Shown: positions 1 to 9,811, numbered from the stretch's first letter. The stretch is 64,000 bases of DNA from Porphyridium purpureum (GCA_008690995.1 VRMN01000003.1:124001-188000); one strand, 5' to 3'. Numbers and translations: made by a program. The notes: generated from the sequence alone by a model not told the origin.

Positions 1-1
1 G

Positions 2-1461
2 TGGAGTATCGGGCCGCGGTTGACACTTCCAGTACACGTTGACCATGAGCAGGCTCTCAGCTCTTCGATAGAGGCGGAGCGTGTAGTCCATAGTATCGTC
101 AACTCGCAGGGAGACCCCTGGACATCTGTGCGCGAATCCGAAAGGGCTTGCATCTTGGAACTGTGCGTAGTCTTCAAATCACTCGCAGCGAGGGCTCAGC
201 CACGCGCAAGAAACAGCCCCTGCAAAGTCCGTGGCATCGGCAATGGCGGAGCATTAGATCTAGTCCAGCACTTCATCCAATACGTGTACAAGAACCCAAA
301 TCTAAGCCATTCGCGCGTGGAGCTCCTGGCCGATGGACTCAAGCGCGCTGCGCTGGATGACTCTGATTTAGACCTTGTCGCAGACCATATCCGTGCCTGC
401 CTTGATGAGCAGCTTGAGCGGATTGTCTCGGCACGCGCTGGCGAGGCGCCGCCGGAATGGGTATGCTTTGCACTGATTTCGTTGTACGAACCTTTTCTGA
501 GGCTACCGCACGGCACCCTGGCACTTTGGAGCCTCGTGGATCGTGCCAAGAAACTAGCGCTCCGAGCTAATTTGCTTTCATTCCGCTTGTTCGAACTCTG
601 TGCCACCAGGAGCAGGCGGGAACATGTCAGCGCGGACGATCGACGGCTTCCTGAGACGGGAGGCGGCTGCTCTTTGAACGGTTCCAAATGAAGGATGGTA
701 ATGAACCGGCCTTTTTTAGATGCCGAATGTCTGGCTATCAATGCATCGCTTTACGAACATGGCCGACCGTGAAAACAATGACTGTATAGAACATGCGAAA
801 TCACTGATGGCGCTTCGTATCGCAAGCAGGTACTATGCGTTGGGCCAATTGATCAGCAAATATTACCGGCCGAATTGTCAATCATGCTATCCCTTCTCAC
901 GGAAAGCACCACGCTTCGTTTTCGACATGCTCGCACGAGCAGGCGTCGAGGAAACCAACTCAAACGGTCAAAGTAAGCTTCGCTTTTGTGTGTACTTCGA
1001 ATGCTTTGGGGCAGGGCTTGCAGCGCGAGCATCACGTCACACATCGCGAGCTTGTGGCGGCAGCTACCGCGACGATAGAGACTGTGCGCGGCGGTTCAGG
1101 CATGTCCCTTTTCCGAGGCACTTGGATTTCCCATGTGACGATGTACGTGCCGCACATGCGTGCAGTGAGTATGTGACTATGGTACAGGTCTTCGAAATCG
1201 GTTGGCCACCAGCGCGTATGGGCTTGATGTAGCGGTTTGGCTGCCTCCCGCGATATCGTGCCATGATGGTGCGCACTGACAGGCGAGCGAAAACTTGGTG
1301 ACGCGCGCAGATTCATGGCTAGGCCGGTTCCATCCGCTGCTGCTAGCTGGCCAGATGCACACTATTGCGGCCGTGCTAAAGCTGGATGACTCGCATGATG
1401 TTGAAGAGCACCACCTGTACGAAGCTACGTCGATGTCTTGGCATGCTATTACGCATCATTA
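2..1461 (+). pseudogene. Frame-broken gene remnant of unknown function
   Basis: From the left edge a frame stays open to position 691 and reads like a helical soluble protein (for example LVQHFIQYVYKNPNLSHSR and EWVCFALISLYEPFLRLPHG). Protein-like sequence then continues in other frames: ALFERFQMKDGNEPAFF near 668-715, FLDAECLAINASLYEHGRP near 712-770, and ENNDCIEHAKSLMALRIASR near 776-835. A last open stretch ends near 1461 with LGRFHPLLLAGQMHTIAAV. No GT...AG introns that would join these are evident to me, and the neighbouring genes are uninterrupted. I read it as a decayed host gene whose 5' part lies outside the window. A spliced gene or sequencing errors are the alternatives. I do not recognise the family. 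Confidence 0.4.
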
Positions 1462-1728
1462 AAAACCTGTTGATCTCGCGTGAGTGAATGAATAGAGGCG
1501 GCCATGGTCGAACACACGATATGGATGCACAGCTGTTTTCCGACCAGAATCAACCCGAATCGTAAATCCTCCGCTCGGCCAACATAGTTCCCAAGGACAC
1601 ACATGAGACTTTACTGCATTTTTGGTTTTGCCAAGCCAATCGAACTACTGCATCTGACACTATATGGTTTCAAAAGAAAAGAGGAGGAGCAAGAGGAGGA
1701 CTACAGTGGAGCCGTTCCGTTTCGCAGC

Positions 1729-2436
1729 TTACATTACAAGCTGCATCTGGCCGCGAATCAAACCTGCGGGAGCGCACGACGTGTGAATATTGACGTAATA
1801 GTTGGACGGGTTCTCCACCAGGTCCATCAAACTTGCGTCCTCACTGCTTGGGGGAGCTTCCGCGATCCCCATGCTCCACGGACCCATGTTCATCGTCGGG
1901 CACGGAACGCCGGGGCCACCGCAGAGGAACCACCTGGCCGGTCCCGTCGTGGATCCCTCTGACTGAATATGAATGTGCGCCACGGTGATCGGGTTCTCCT
2001 GGCACTCAGGCGTCGTATTCTGCTCAATGAAGAAAGTACCGTCAAAGTACATCGTTCCGTTCCAGATCCAGAACGAAAATTGTGCGTTCGAGGTTCCTGA
2101 AATTTCAGGAGTAGAAGAGGGGGACACCATATCAACAGCAGAAAGCATCAAGGTTGACCACAACGGAGTTGTGCTCAGGGCCTCGGTCACGCCACAGCCG
2201 CCCGGAATGATCTCGTACGCCACGCCCAGGACGTTCTCGCACAGATAATCACCACCCGGCGTGCACGAAGCCCCTGCGCACGGCAGCACTTGACACACGC
2301 CCGGCTCTGCCTGCGCGAACACGCACGAGCTAAACTCTGTGTTTTCGCAGCGGCACAGCGATGGCACCACCTGCGCCGTGGCCATGCCCACCACCGCCAG
2401 CACGGCGATCACAACTACCACTCCCACCTTGGCCAT
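1729..2436 (-). CDS. Secreted CHRD-domain protein (copy 1)
   Basis: A 235-residue protein with an N-terminal signal peptide (about residues 1-21, hydrophobic VVVVIAVLAVVGMATAQ). It is followed by a cysteine-rich segment (about 27-65) and a CHRD domain (about 90-235). The CHRD hallmarks are the VAHIH motif in the middle and the terminal block YYVNIHTSCAPAGLIRGQM. CHRD domains are beta-rich extracellular modules found in chordin and in many bacterial and algal secreted proteins; their biochemical role in algae is unknown. Its paralogue lies just upstream at 3023-3727 in the same orientation, so the pair arose by tandem duplication. A role in the mucilage or cell envelope would be inference. The start is the ATG that opens the signal peptide. 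Confidence 0.85.
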   Translation of the reverse strand: MAKVGVVVVIAVLAVVGMATAQVVPSLCRCENTEFSSCVFAQAEPGVCQVLPCAGASCTPGGDYLCENVLGVAYEIIPGGCGVTEALSTTPLWSTLMLSAVDMVSPSSTPEISGTSNAQFSFWIWNGTMYFDGTFFIEQNTTPECQENPITVAHIHIQSEGSTTGPARWFLCGGPGVPCPTMNMGPWSMGIAEAPPSSEDASLMDLVENPSNYYVNIHTSCAPAGLIRGQMQLVM

Positions 2437-3022
2437 CGTCGCAGGATTCTGATTTCCCTAGTTCACGACCCACCACTCAAGTCCAAGACCGCAGCCTTCT
2501 TCTCCTTTTCTTTGTGCTGTGGCCTCCAGCAGTCTGCGTGTCATTCGGCGACTTGCAGTTGGCCCACCTCAACTTATAGCCAAACGACGGGCTCGGCTGG
2601 TGGCCTCCAGACGGCTGCCGTAGAAGCGTTACGGCGCCATCTCCCAGTGCCAACGACGCCGTGTCCGACAGAACGCGTCCAATTTGCCAGTTTCATTCCT
2701 CCAGTCCTTTTGTTTTCAAATCATTCTGCAAAAAGCGAAAGTGTTCGCGGCAAATCGTAGGCAGCTTGTCTCATTTTCCGTACAATAAGAAAGTGGATTC
2801 GGACTTTGCCGGGCCTCGGAAGCAAACACGCTGACGTTCAGAAATGCCTGAAGAAAAGTACTCATCTTTCTTTACCTGATTCAAACGTCTGGAAGCAAAA
2901 AGATTCAGAAGGGTGCTTGCCAGAACCGACCGAAAACGAAAGTGTTCGTTATCACGGACTCACCACTGCTGGGCCTGACAATTCAGGCCTCGCAAGTCCG
3001 CACAGCCCCAACGCCTCGCTTC
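2437..3022. other. Intergenic region between the two CHRD genes
   Basis: Between two same-strand genes. It holds the promoter and leader of CHRD copy 1 at its left end and the 3' flank of copy 2 at its right end. I see no additional gene; the plus-strand open frames here have no recognisable protein character. Confidence 0.6.
2573..2578 (-). promoter_or_regulatory. Putative TATA box of CHRD copy 1
   Basis: The minus strand reads GCTATAAGTT here, 137 bp upstream of the ATG at 2436. The leader between the two is purine-rich on the coding strand. The paralogue carries TATATAAA at nearly the same distance (130 bp), which supports a real core promoter. Confidence 0.5.
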
Positions 3023-3727
3023 TTACATCTCCATCTGCATCTGTCCGCGGATGAGACCTGCCGGCGCGCAAGTGGTGTGAATGTTGACGTAGTACTCGGA
3101 GGGGTTCGCCAACAGTCCCGCTACGTCCGAGTCCTCATTCGCTGGTGGAGCGTTGGACACGCCCTCCTCCCAGATGCCCATGTTTGTCGTCGGGCATGGC
3201 ACACCAGGCTCACCGCAGAGGAACCACCTGGCCGGACCCGTCGTGGATCCTTCCGCCTGCTCGTGAATGTGCGCAACGGTGATCGTGTTCTCCTGGCACT
3301 CTGGCGTCGTGTTCTGCTCAATGAAGAAGGTACCCGAGAAGTAGATTGTTCCATTGTTGATCCAGAACTTGAAGTCGGCGTTCGAGTTGCCCACCGTTAC
3401 AGGGTCCGAGGCAGATACCTCATCGACAACCGAGATGAGCGTGTCCGACCACAGGGGCGAGGTGCTGATCACTTCAGTCAGCTCACAGCCTCCCGGAACA
3501 ATGACATAGCCCGGCGCTGGCGCGCTCATGCAGAGATGCTCACCAGTTGGCGAGCAGGTGGCGCCCGCGCACGGGAACACCTGGCACACACCTGGCTCGG
3601 CCTGTGCAAACACGCACTGAGAGAACTCAGTGTTCTCGCAGCGGCAGGCAGTCGGAGCGTGCGCAGCGGCCGCCAAGCCCACGAGCATCAGTACGCCCGC
3701 GGCGAACAACATCCCATGCTTCGCCAT
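3023..3727 (-). CDS. Secreted CHRD-domain protein (copy 2)
   Basis: A 234-residue paralogue of the protein at 1729-2436. It has a signal peptide (about 1-21), a cysteine-rich segment whose CRCENTEF and FAQAEPGVCQV blocks match copy 1 almost exactly, and a CHRD domain ending in VNIHTTCAPAGLIRGQMQ. The block GTFFIEQNTTPECQEN is identical between the copies. Divergence is concentrated in the middle (about residues 66-115), while the cysteine pattern and C-terminal half are kept, suggesting both copies are under constraint. It is predicted to be secreted; the molecular function is unknown. The start ATG immediately precedes the hydrophobic signal segment. Confidence 0.85.
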   Translation of the reverse strand: MAKHGMLFAAGVLMLVGLAAAAHAPTACRCENTEFSQCVFAQAEPGVCQVFPCAGATCSPTGEHLCMSAPAPGYVIVPGGCELTEVISTSPLWSDTLISVVDEVSASDPVTVGNSNADFKFWINNGTIYFSGTFFIEQNTTPECQENTITVAHIHEQAEGSTTGPARWFLCGEPGVPCPTTNMGIWEEGVSNAPPANEDSDVAGLLANPSEYYVNIHTTCAPAGLIRGQMQMEM

Positions 3728-3856
3728 CTTGATCTTACAATTTGGATCTTCACCTACTCTACTCTCCTTGCTTCTACCTCTGCCCTTTCCGTCCCTTCTC
3801 TGCAGCTTCTACCTCTCCATCTCAGTCTAGCGCAGAAACCAGGCGACGACTTCGGC

Positions 3857-3864
3857 TTTATATA
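3857..3864 (-). promoter_or_regulatory. Putative TATA box of CHRD copy 2
   Basis: The minus strand reads TATATAAA, 130 bp upstream of the ATG at 3727. A long pyrimidine-rich stretch on the plus strand (about 3752-3821) lies between them, giving a purine-rich leader on the coding strand. Confidence 0.55.
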
Positions 3865-4711
3865 GGCGAGCCTGAGGCATGTCTCGGCATCGATCTGGAC
3901 GCCAACGGTAGCCTGCTTTGCATCTGCGCGCGTCCATGGGACCACCAGCATCGCGCAAATGCGACTGCGGGCGTGGACACGCGCCTGCTGCGCGCCAGGA
4001 AAATCTGGGCTGTAATGCTGCATCAGCTTCTACGCCCGCGGAACATGCCTGCCACCGTCACTCGCACACGCGCCGAATGTGCACGCTACACACGCGCCAG
4101 ATCACGCACCAGCAGCAGCACAACGGCGGCCGTGATCGTATGTGCGCATTCGATCGATGGACGCGCGTGTTCTGTCCACTCTGGAAACCACCGCGCTTCA
4201 TTTTTCGAACGCCACTTGGACGCCACAACCACGTTCCAACGCTCGCGTGGACAAAATCTTAATCGATGTACCAAGCCCCCTTTTCTCCCTCCTGGCGAAA
4301 AATTAAACGAAAAAAATTACGCCTGGCAATTAAACACGGCTGGAAATTTTGAGTTATTTTTGGCAGACAGTTGAATCGCACAAAGAAGGGTAAAAAGAAG
4401 ACACACGCGAACATGATCACTTGGGATGCGGTAACACCCCACAGGGATTGGGATCCAGCTGATCGCGGTATAGGGGTGAGAGCGAGTGTGAGCGAGTGAG
4501 GCTGGCGGTTTTATTTGCGTTCCGCAGATTCGCTGTGTGCGTGTTCGTGTTCGTTCGACTATGTGGAACACTCTGCGCAAGGGGAGCGAGCTGGTCACGC
4601 AAGATCAGGTCACTTCCACACGCGCGCACCACAAGGCATCCAGCGTCCGCGTTTCAAACATGCGGGACGCGCATTACACGCATTACAGCCGCCGCGCGGC
4701 GCGGCACACCG
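3865..4711. other. Intergenic region without recognised gene
   Basis: Lies upstream of CHRD copy 2 and downstream of the FAD oxidoreductase stop codon. Several open frames cross it on both strands, but none shows a known domain, signal peptide or convincing amino-acid composition. No RNA gene is recognised. Confidence 0.5.
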
Positions 4712-6205
4712 TTACACCCGTCGCCGCGCCGGAAGAACTTCTTCCTCCGTGTCAATAGGCGCACGCGGAAACCCGCCCAGCGCAGTGTTCGCCCTTGGAA
4801 GCACAAACTTGGCTCGCAGCCCACGCTCCTCCCTTGGGCCGCCGGCTCGAGAAAAATCGCGCATGATCGTGTCAGCCAGCTCTATCCCGCTCATGGCCGC
4901 GCTCTCCATCGACGCCTGCTGTCCGAGCCAGTCGCCACACACTCCCACTTTGACGGCGCCATCCCATATGCACCGCTCCTCGGCGAGATAATTTAGCGGA
5001 ACTGCTGCGCCCCAGAGCTGTGCGCGCACAAAACAAGGAGTCAAGGAACCGGGCGCTCGCGCTAGGGCTCTCTCAAATGCAGAGAGCAACTCCTTGACGA
5101 CGATCGCCGCTGTTTCGTCCGGGACGGCCTCCTGCGGCACTTTAAACTTGGTTGCAAATGCCGGAGTGGACAGCAATGTCCAGCATTCGGCGACGCCGCC
5201 CGTACCAGCGTCGCCGTCTTCATGAAGTGGCTGCAGCAGCTTCTTCGAATTGTTCGAAACCCAGGCTAGGGCAGGACAGTCCGGGATGAAGGCGCCCTCG
5301 AAATCAGCAGCGACAGGCTGCTCAAAGGCAACCAGCACTGACCACAGTGAGCTCATCTGCATCTTACTGTTTTTCTCCTCGCGTGCAGAGCAGGTGAACA
5401 GTGTGCGGAGGAAGCGCTGGATATGAGGGATATGCGCCGTCCCAACCAGTCGGTCGGCGCATTTTCCGTTGTGGGCGATGACAACCGCATCGTACACGCC
5501 CATGGCCGCGCCTTCCTTGGCCTTGTGGCGATTTCGGAACAATTTCCACGCTCCCGCTGCATCCTCATCCCTCTGCATCACCGAGACCCAGGCAGGACGT
5601 CGAATGTTCAGCTTCTGACTCAATGCGGAGCTAATGGCCCCAATGCCGCGAGTTCCAATGTAGTATGGCGGTGCGCAATGAAGTGAAGCATCACTGCGCT
5701 TGCCGTTGCTCAGAGAAACCACTGCTGCCTCGCCCCATTCGCGCAAGACGCCAAGACGCTTCCACTCGTCCACATAGGCCTGCAAACGTCGATTGCCATG
5801 CGAAACCGTGAAAAACTGAGCCGCGTGATCTACCACCATGGATGCGCCCTTGACCGTCACCGCTCGACTGGACGCGCGCCCGCCTACATTGTGCACGCCA
5901 GTGTCAAACACTTCTACATCCATATCGAGCGCGTTCTGCTCATTCGCTTGACGCACAAGTTCCGTTGCGCACATCAGGCCGGAGATTCCACCGCCAAGGA
6001 TCGCCACCCGGATCCGCTTCCGCGGTAGGGGCGGCGTGAGCGATGGCCCGTCATGCTCTGCGTGGACTGTGCCATTCATCCGGACGGTCACGCGTCGCGT
6101 ATCGACCGCCGACGGGCATTTTCGCGCAAAGGATTGCACCTGCGCTCTCGTCCAGTTCCGCGGGGGGCCCGCGGGCGTGCGCACATGCAGGACAAACGCC
6201 GCCAT
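4712..6205 (-). CDS. Renalase-like FAD/NAD(P)-binding oxidoreductase, probably organelle targeted
   Basis: A 497-residue flavoprotein. The FAD-binding Rossmann motif is VAILGGGISGLMCA (GGGISG about residues 71-76). It is followed by the FDTGVHNVGGRASS segment typical of the amine-oxidase/renalase superfamily, and by a C-terminal FAD-contact region with VGVCGDWLGQQASMESA near the end. Its length is above bacterial homologues because of about 65 extra N-terminal residues beginning MAAFVLHVRT and rich in Arg, Ser and Ala, which look like a transit peptide. The open frame extends 14 codons further upstream but only to a GTG; the first ATG at 6205 has a good start context (GACATGG). Its stop-distal end lies only 56 bp from the stop codon of the upstream CBM48 gene. 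The substrate is unknown. Confidence 0.8.
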   Translation of the reverse strand: MAAFVLHVRTPAGPPRNWTRAQVQSFARKCPSAVDTRRVTVRMNGTVHAEHDGPSLTPPLPRKRIRVAILGGGISGLMCATELVRQANEQNALDMDVEVFDTGVHNVGGRASSRAVTVKGASMVVDHAAQFFTVSHGNRRLQAYVDEWKRLGVLREWGEAAVVSLSNGKRSDASLHCAPPYYIGTRGIGAISSALSQKLNIRRPAWVSVMQRDEDAAGAWKLFRNRHKAKEGAAMGVYDAVVIAHNGKCADRLVGTAHIPHIQRFLRTLFTCSAREEKNSKMQMSSLWSVLVAFEQPVAADFEGAFIPDCPALAWVSNNSKKLLQPLHEDGDAGTGGVAECWTLLSTPAFATKFKVPQEAVPDETAAIVVKELLSAFERALARAPGSLTPCFVRAQLWGAAVPLNYLAEERCIWDGAVKVGVCGDWLGQQASMESAAMSGIELADTIMRDFSRAGGPREERGLRAKFVLPRANTALGGFPRAPIDTEEEVLPARRRV

Positions 6206-6261
6206 GTCGTTTCTTTCCCTCTCTGCCACTTTCTGAACTTCAGTCACCCTTTAGTCATGTT

Positions 6262-7929
6262 CTAAATGCCGAGATAGACAACGTTATTTTTTGAGCCATA
6301 CCCATCAGGTTCAGCATCCACGTCGACGTCATACCACCGATTCGACTGGTCCACAACAAATTTGTACGACAACTCGCCTGGCGGAAGCCCCATGCCCAGC
6401 GTCCACGCACCGTCGTCTGCATTCTGACGCATGGGGACCGGCTTCCACTCTGTGAAACTACCTACCAGCTGCACCGTCGAGGCCTTGGTCTTGTCCCAGC
6501 GAAACTCGTGAAATATCTTACCAACTGCGATGAGATTGTTCTGATTGAAACCAGAGGTGTACGGCAAGGTGACGTCAATGAACCAATTTCCGTCGACGAT
6601 AAATTTGACCTCGTATCTCCCCGGGGGCAGCGGAAGTTTCAAGCTGTGTACACTAGCGCCCTGCGCGGACTGCGCGCCGACGCCAGGCGACATTTTATGC
6701 TTCCCCTGCCAGCCGTCAAATGATCCTGTCAAAAGCACTTCGCGAGCGCTCGTTTTATCCCAGCAAAAGCTGGCCTCAAAGACACCCACGCGCAGCACGT
6801 TGTTCTCATTGCCGTAGGGATCGCGACGCCTCTCCTGCTTCGGGTCACATGTCCAGACGTCGTCGACAATAAACTTGCACGAATACACGCCCGGGCAGAG
6901 CACGAGATTTGCGCTCCAGACTCCAGGCGATGCTTCAATGAGCGGAATGCGCTGCGTCCACTTTGAAAATGAACCGACGATAAGCACAGATCTGTGCTTC
7001 TCGGGATCCAAAAAGGTCACGGGACACGAAATGGCAGCGTCTGGCGCTGCATTCGTACCATGCCTCGGTCGCGGCTTTGCGTCTGGACTAGGCACCGGCA
7101 GCGAAGCAGACAGGCGTTCGGATGCCGCGCGCAGATCGTCCTCCTTGCGCGCTTGTCGAGGCCCCGTGGAGTCGCTCGCACCACAGATGACATGAGAAGT
7201 CGGGTCCACAATCTCAATGATCCTTTTGCTGCGACAAGGTCGCGAGCGAGCGCGAGAGTTCAAGCTCCTGCGACCCCGACTGCTTGTGCTCCTCCCGCTT
7301 TCGCTGTTGCGCTCAGATACGTCGTCGGCAACGTCCTTGTTTGATGCTGCGTTTGCCGTGAGCCGATCGAGGATGGAATTTCTTCGAGCAGTCGTATCGG
7401 CTGCATCCTTTTCCAGAGCTGCGCGCGTCTCGACCACTTCCTTCGGCATGAAGTAGTAGCCGCGACTCTGGTTGCTCATGACATCCCAAGGAGCGAGCTG
7501 CTGGTGCGGCACGCTAGGCTGCAGCGGCTGCGGACACTGCGGCGCATCCGGGAACAAGGGATCCTCCGGCGTAATATCGGAAAAATCGGTCATCGACGAG
7601 TCCCTCGAGCTGAATGCCATTCCCGAACTGGGGCCGCCGTTCTTCAAGGATGAGCAAGCGGAGAGTTCCCGAGCCATACTCGAGCCCATCGGCCGCGGCA
7701 CGTTTGGCAGCGGGGGCTGGGACCGCGCTCCGTCTGCGCCGCTCACATCCCAGGACGCAAACGCACCGTCGAGAACCGAGCATGACCGCGAGTCGCCCAG
7801 TGTCATTGAGGGAACGGCGGCGTCCGCATCGCGCGGCGCGTCGAGGTGAGGCGACAGCAGCCTGGTCATCTCCGTGCACCCGGTCGAGCGCGTGCTTCTG
7901 ACGCTGTGGCTGCTACTTGATCGCTCCAT
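6262..7929 (-). CDS. Protein with three tandem CBM48/AMPK-type glycogen-binding domains
   Basis: A 555-residue protein. The N-terminal half (about 1-285) is disordered, rich in Ser, Arg and Pro. The C-terminal half carries three CBM48-like modules at about 290-375, 377-465 and 467-555. Each has the family signature: VLIVGSFSKW...YSCKFIVDDVW, VLLTGSFDGW...YEVKFIVDGNW and VQLVGSFTEW...YKFVVD, each followed by an N-N-V/L-I block. No catalytic domain is visible. In plants and algae such domains target starch-modifying enzymes to glucan; in AMPK beta subunits they sense glycogen. A scaffold or starch-surface adaptor role is inferred. The frame opens upstream only from a GTG, so the ATG at 7929 is taken as start. 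Confidence 0.85.
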   Translation of the reverse strand: MERSSSSHSVRSTRSTGCTEMTRLLSPHLDAPRDADAAVPSMTLGDSRSCSVLDGAFASWDVSGADGARSQPPLPNVPRPMGSSMARELSACSSLKNGGPSSGMAFSSRDSSMTDFSDITPEDPLFPDAPQCPQPLQPSVPHQQLAPWDVMSNQSRGYYFMPKEVVETRAALEKDAADTTARRNSILDRLTANAASNKDVADDVSERNSESGRSTSSRGRRSLNSRARSRPCRSKRIIEIVDPTSHVICGASDSTGPRQARKEDDLRAASERLSASLPVPSPDAKPRPRHGTNAAPDAAISCPVTFLDPEKHRSVLIVGSFSKWTQRIPLIEASPGVWSANLVLCPGVYSCKFIVDDVWTCDPKQERRRDPYGNENNVLRVGVFEASFCWDKTSAREVLLTGSFDGWQGKHKMSPGVGAQSAQGASVHSLKLPLPPGRYEVKFIVDGNWFIDVTLPYTSGFNQNNLIAVGKIFHEFRWDKTKASTVQLVGSFTEWKPVPMRQNADDGAWTLGMGLPPGELSYKFVVDQSNRWYDVDVDAEPDGYGSKNNVVYLGI

Positions 7930-8806
7930 GCTCGCGGCACCGGCGGTTCCGGCCGTTCGCCACCGTACCGGACACCGCACCGCCCACCTCACACCGTTTC
8001 CACGACGCGCGCACCCACCGCACCGCCCACCTCACACCGTTCCACGACGCGCGCCACCCACCGCGCGCGCCATGTCACGCAAACGACCGTGCTTTCTCAC
8101 CTGCGTGAGATTTTTTTTCTTCCCCCTTTCCCATTTTTCGCCTCCGGTTTGTTCCATGCTTCTTTTCCGATTGCGTGGAATGGGCGTGAAGATAGATTCG
8201 TTCATTTCTTCAATCATTCCGAGCGTCGATCTGGAGGGTGTACAGTTTCGTGTGCGCGCCGTGGTGTACACCGCGCGGCTCTGTCCCGAGTCCGGCCCGC
8301 GATCTGCGTTCGAAAAAGCCGTATCGCGCGAATTCTGTTGTGCGCCTCGCGCGTGTGTGTCCCGCTTGGCACACGACACGTATACACAAACACACACAAA
8401 CGCACGTACCAAAAAACACAGACATCCTCTTGATGTCGACGTGATATCAGCTGCGCAGCGCGTTTTTGCGGCACGTTGCTGTCGGGCCGGTCTTTCTGCA
8501 CTTACGTGTCTGTTCTTAGCGCTGCTGCTTCTGTTTTGCCTGGGCTTGCACGGCGTTCGATCGCGGCAGCATACGGTCTTGGGGACAAGCCCAACTTTCT
8601 CCACACTCAAGAGCCAAAATAGGTGTGTCGGACACGCAGAGTTGGTGGTACATCGGTTCGCAACAGCGAGCAAGCGACCGGCCTTGACTTCTCGCGTGCG
8701 GAAGGAGCGCGCATGTTAGGACAGACGGCAGTGGCGGTGCGACGCAGCAACTCAGGCCACCGAACGGAAGCGCGACGCGGGCGCGCCGAACCAGGAGAAC
8801 CCGAGC
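7930..8806. other. Divergent promoter region, CBM48 gene and RING gene
   Basis: An 877-bp spacer between two divergent genes. It contains a 43-bp tandem duplication (7973-8058), a run of ACAC dinucleotides near 8380-8400, and no recognised gene. The long plus-strand frame over part of it lacks domain support. Confidence 0.55.
7973..8058. repeat. 43-bp tandem duplication
   Basis: Two adjacent copies of a unit beginning CACCGCACCGCCCACCTCAC start at 7973 and 8016. They differ by small indels. The unit sits 44 bp upstream of the CBM48 gene start on the minus strand, within its probable leader or core promoter. Confidence 0.85.
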
Positions 8807-9811
8807 ATGGCCGTCGTTCGGCCCGCGGCCGCAAACGTGTTTGACTTTGAGCGGAGCGCGTCAAGAAGCTCGACTTCGACGACCAATGCGTGCCACGTGT
8901 GCTTCGATTCTCGAGAGACCGCCGTGCTCTCGCCGTGCCTGCACGAGCTGTGCCTGAGCTGCGTCGCGCAGCTCATTCGGCCAGAGTGTCCATTCTGTCG
9001 CACGCCACTCACCAGCGTCACGAGTAGCGCGGCGTCTGCGCCATCATGCACGTACGCAGCGCTACGAAATTCAAGGCTGGAGCGCGACCTCGTGCAGTAT
9101 CGCAACGTTCTCCAGGTCGTGCTCGTGGGGACGGACACTGCCAAAATGAAGACGCTAGCGCGCAAGCTGTGCCAAGCGTACCGCCTTGAAAACATTCCCG
9201 AAAGCCTGCCCGATGAACTGCTGCTTGCGGGCGCCGGATCTTCAAACTGCAGTCGCTTTCTTCCGAACGCCCGCGTGCGCAACGCTCTGGTGCGGTTCTG
9301 CGTGGTTCCGACCGTCTCAAGCGCGAGCGAGCACCGGCCCGACCTGATCCTTTTATGCGGGGGGCTGAATCAGGGCCAGTTTGACCGTCTGACCGAAATT
9401 GATACGTTCCTCAGTACGTCATGTGCTGGCGTACCGAGGCTGTGGGCGTTCATCGCCAGCCCAGAAAAAGACGAGTACCCGAACTCGCTGCTTCTGCTGA
9501 AGCAGTTCCAGCAAATCATGCTTGCAAACGACCCTGCGCTGCGGCCGCACGGCTACCAGGTTGTGTACCCTGCGGTGCAGTTTCTGCGCTCGGTCACTGC
9601 GTTCATCAGCACACTTGTGTCCGCCGCGTACCAGCACGCGCGCGTGTGCCGGGCGCCGCAGGATTCTTTCCAGACGCGTCTCGACGACCGCATGGAGCTC
9701 CGACCCGGCAGCGACCGCTTTCTCAGCCTGCCCACATGGCTACGTCGCAAGGGCAACACCAGCAGCAGCGGCTACAACCATGGCACCTCGACTCATTTCG
9801 CAAACTCGTAG
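8807..9811 (+). CDS. RING-finger protein with a C-terminal GTPase-like domain
   Basis: A 334-residue protein. A C3HC4 RING finger occupies residues 29-64 (C29, C32, C44, H46, C49, C52, C61, C64), so E3 ubiquitin-ligase activity is expected. After a short linker the segment at about 100-275 begins LQVVLVGTDTAKMKTLARKL, continues with PDLILLCGGLNQ and later WAFIASPEKDEYPNS, and resembles the beta-strand and helix order of small Ras-like GTPases. A canonical GxxxxGKS P-loop and NKxD motif are missing, so GTP binding is doubtful. The stop is only 163 bp from the next gene's ATG at 9975. The RING call is firm; the second domain is a tentative fold impression. Confidence 0.82.
   Translation: MAVVRPAAANVFDFERSASRSSTSTTNACHVCFDSRETAVLSPCLHELCLSCVAQLIRPECPFCRTPLTSVTSSAASAPSCTYAALRNSRLERDLVQYRNVLQVVLVGTDTAKMKTLARKLCQAYRLENIPESLPDELLLAGAGSSNCSRFLPNARVRNALVRFCVVPTVSSASEHRPDLILLCGGLNQGQFDRLTEIDTFLSTSCAGVPRLWAFIASPEKDEYPNSLLLLKQFQQIMLANDPALRPHGYQVVYPAVQFLRSVTAFISTLVSAAYQHARVCRAPQDSFQTRLDDRMELRPGSDRFLSLPTWLRRKGNTSSSGYNHGTSTHFANS

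Noticed and set aside
7874-8719. Plus-strand 281-codon frame over the CBM48/RING spacer
   Set aside because: Arg/Pro/His-rich translation caused by the 43-bp duplication and CA repeats; no domain, and it lies in the divergent promoter region.
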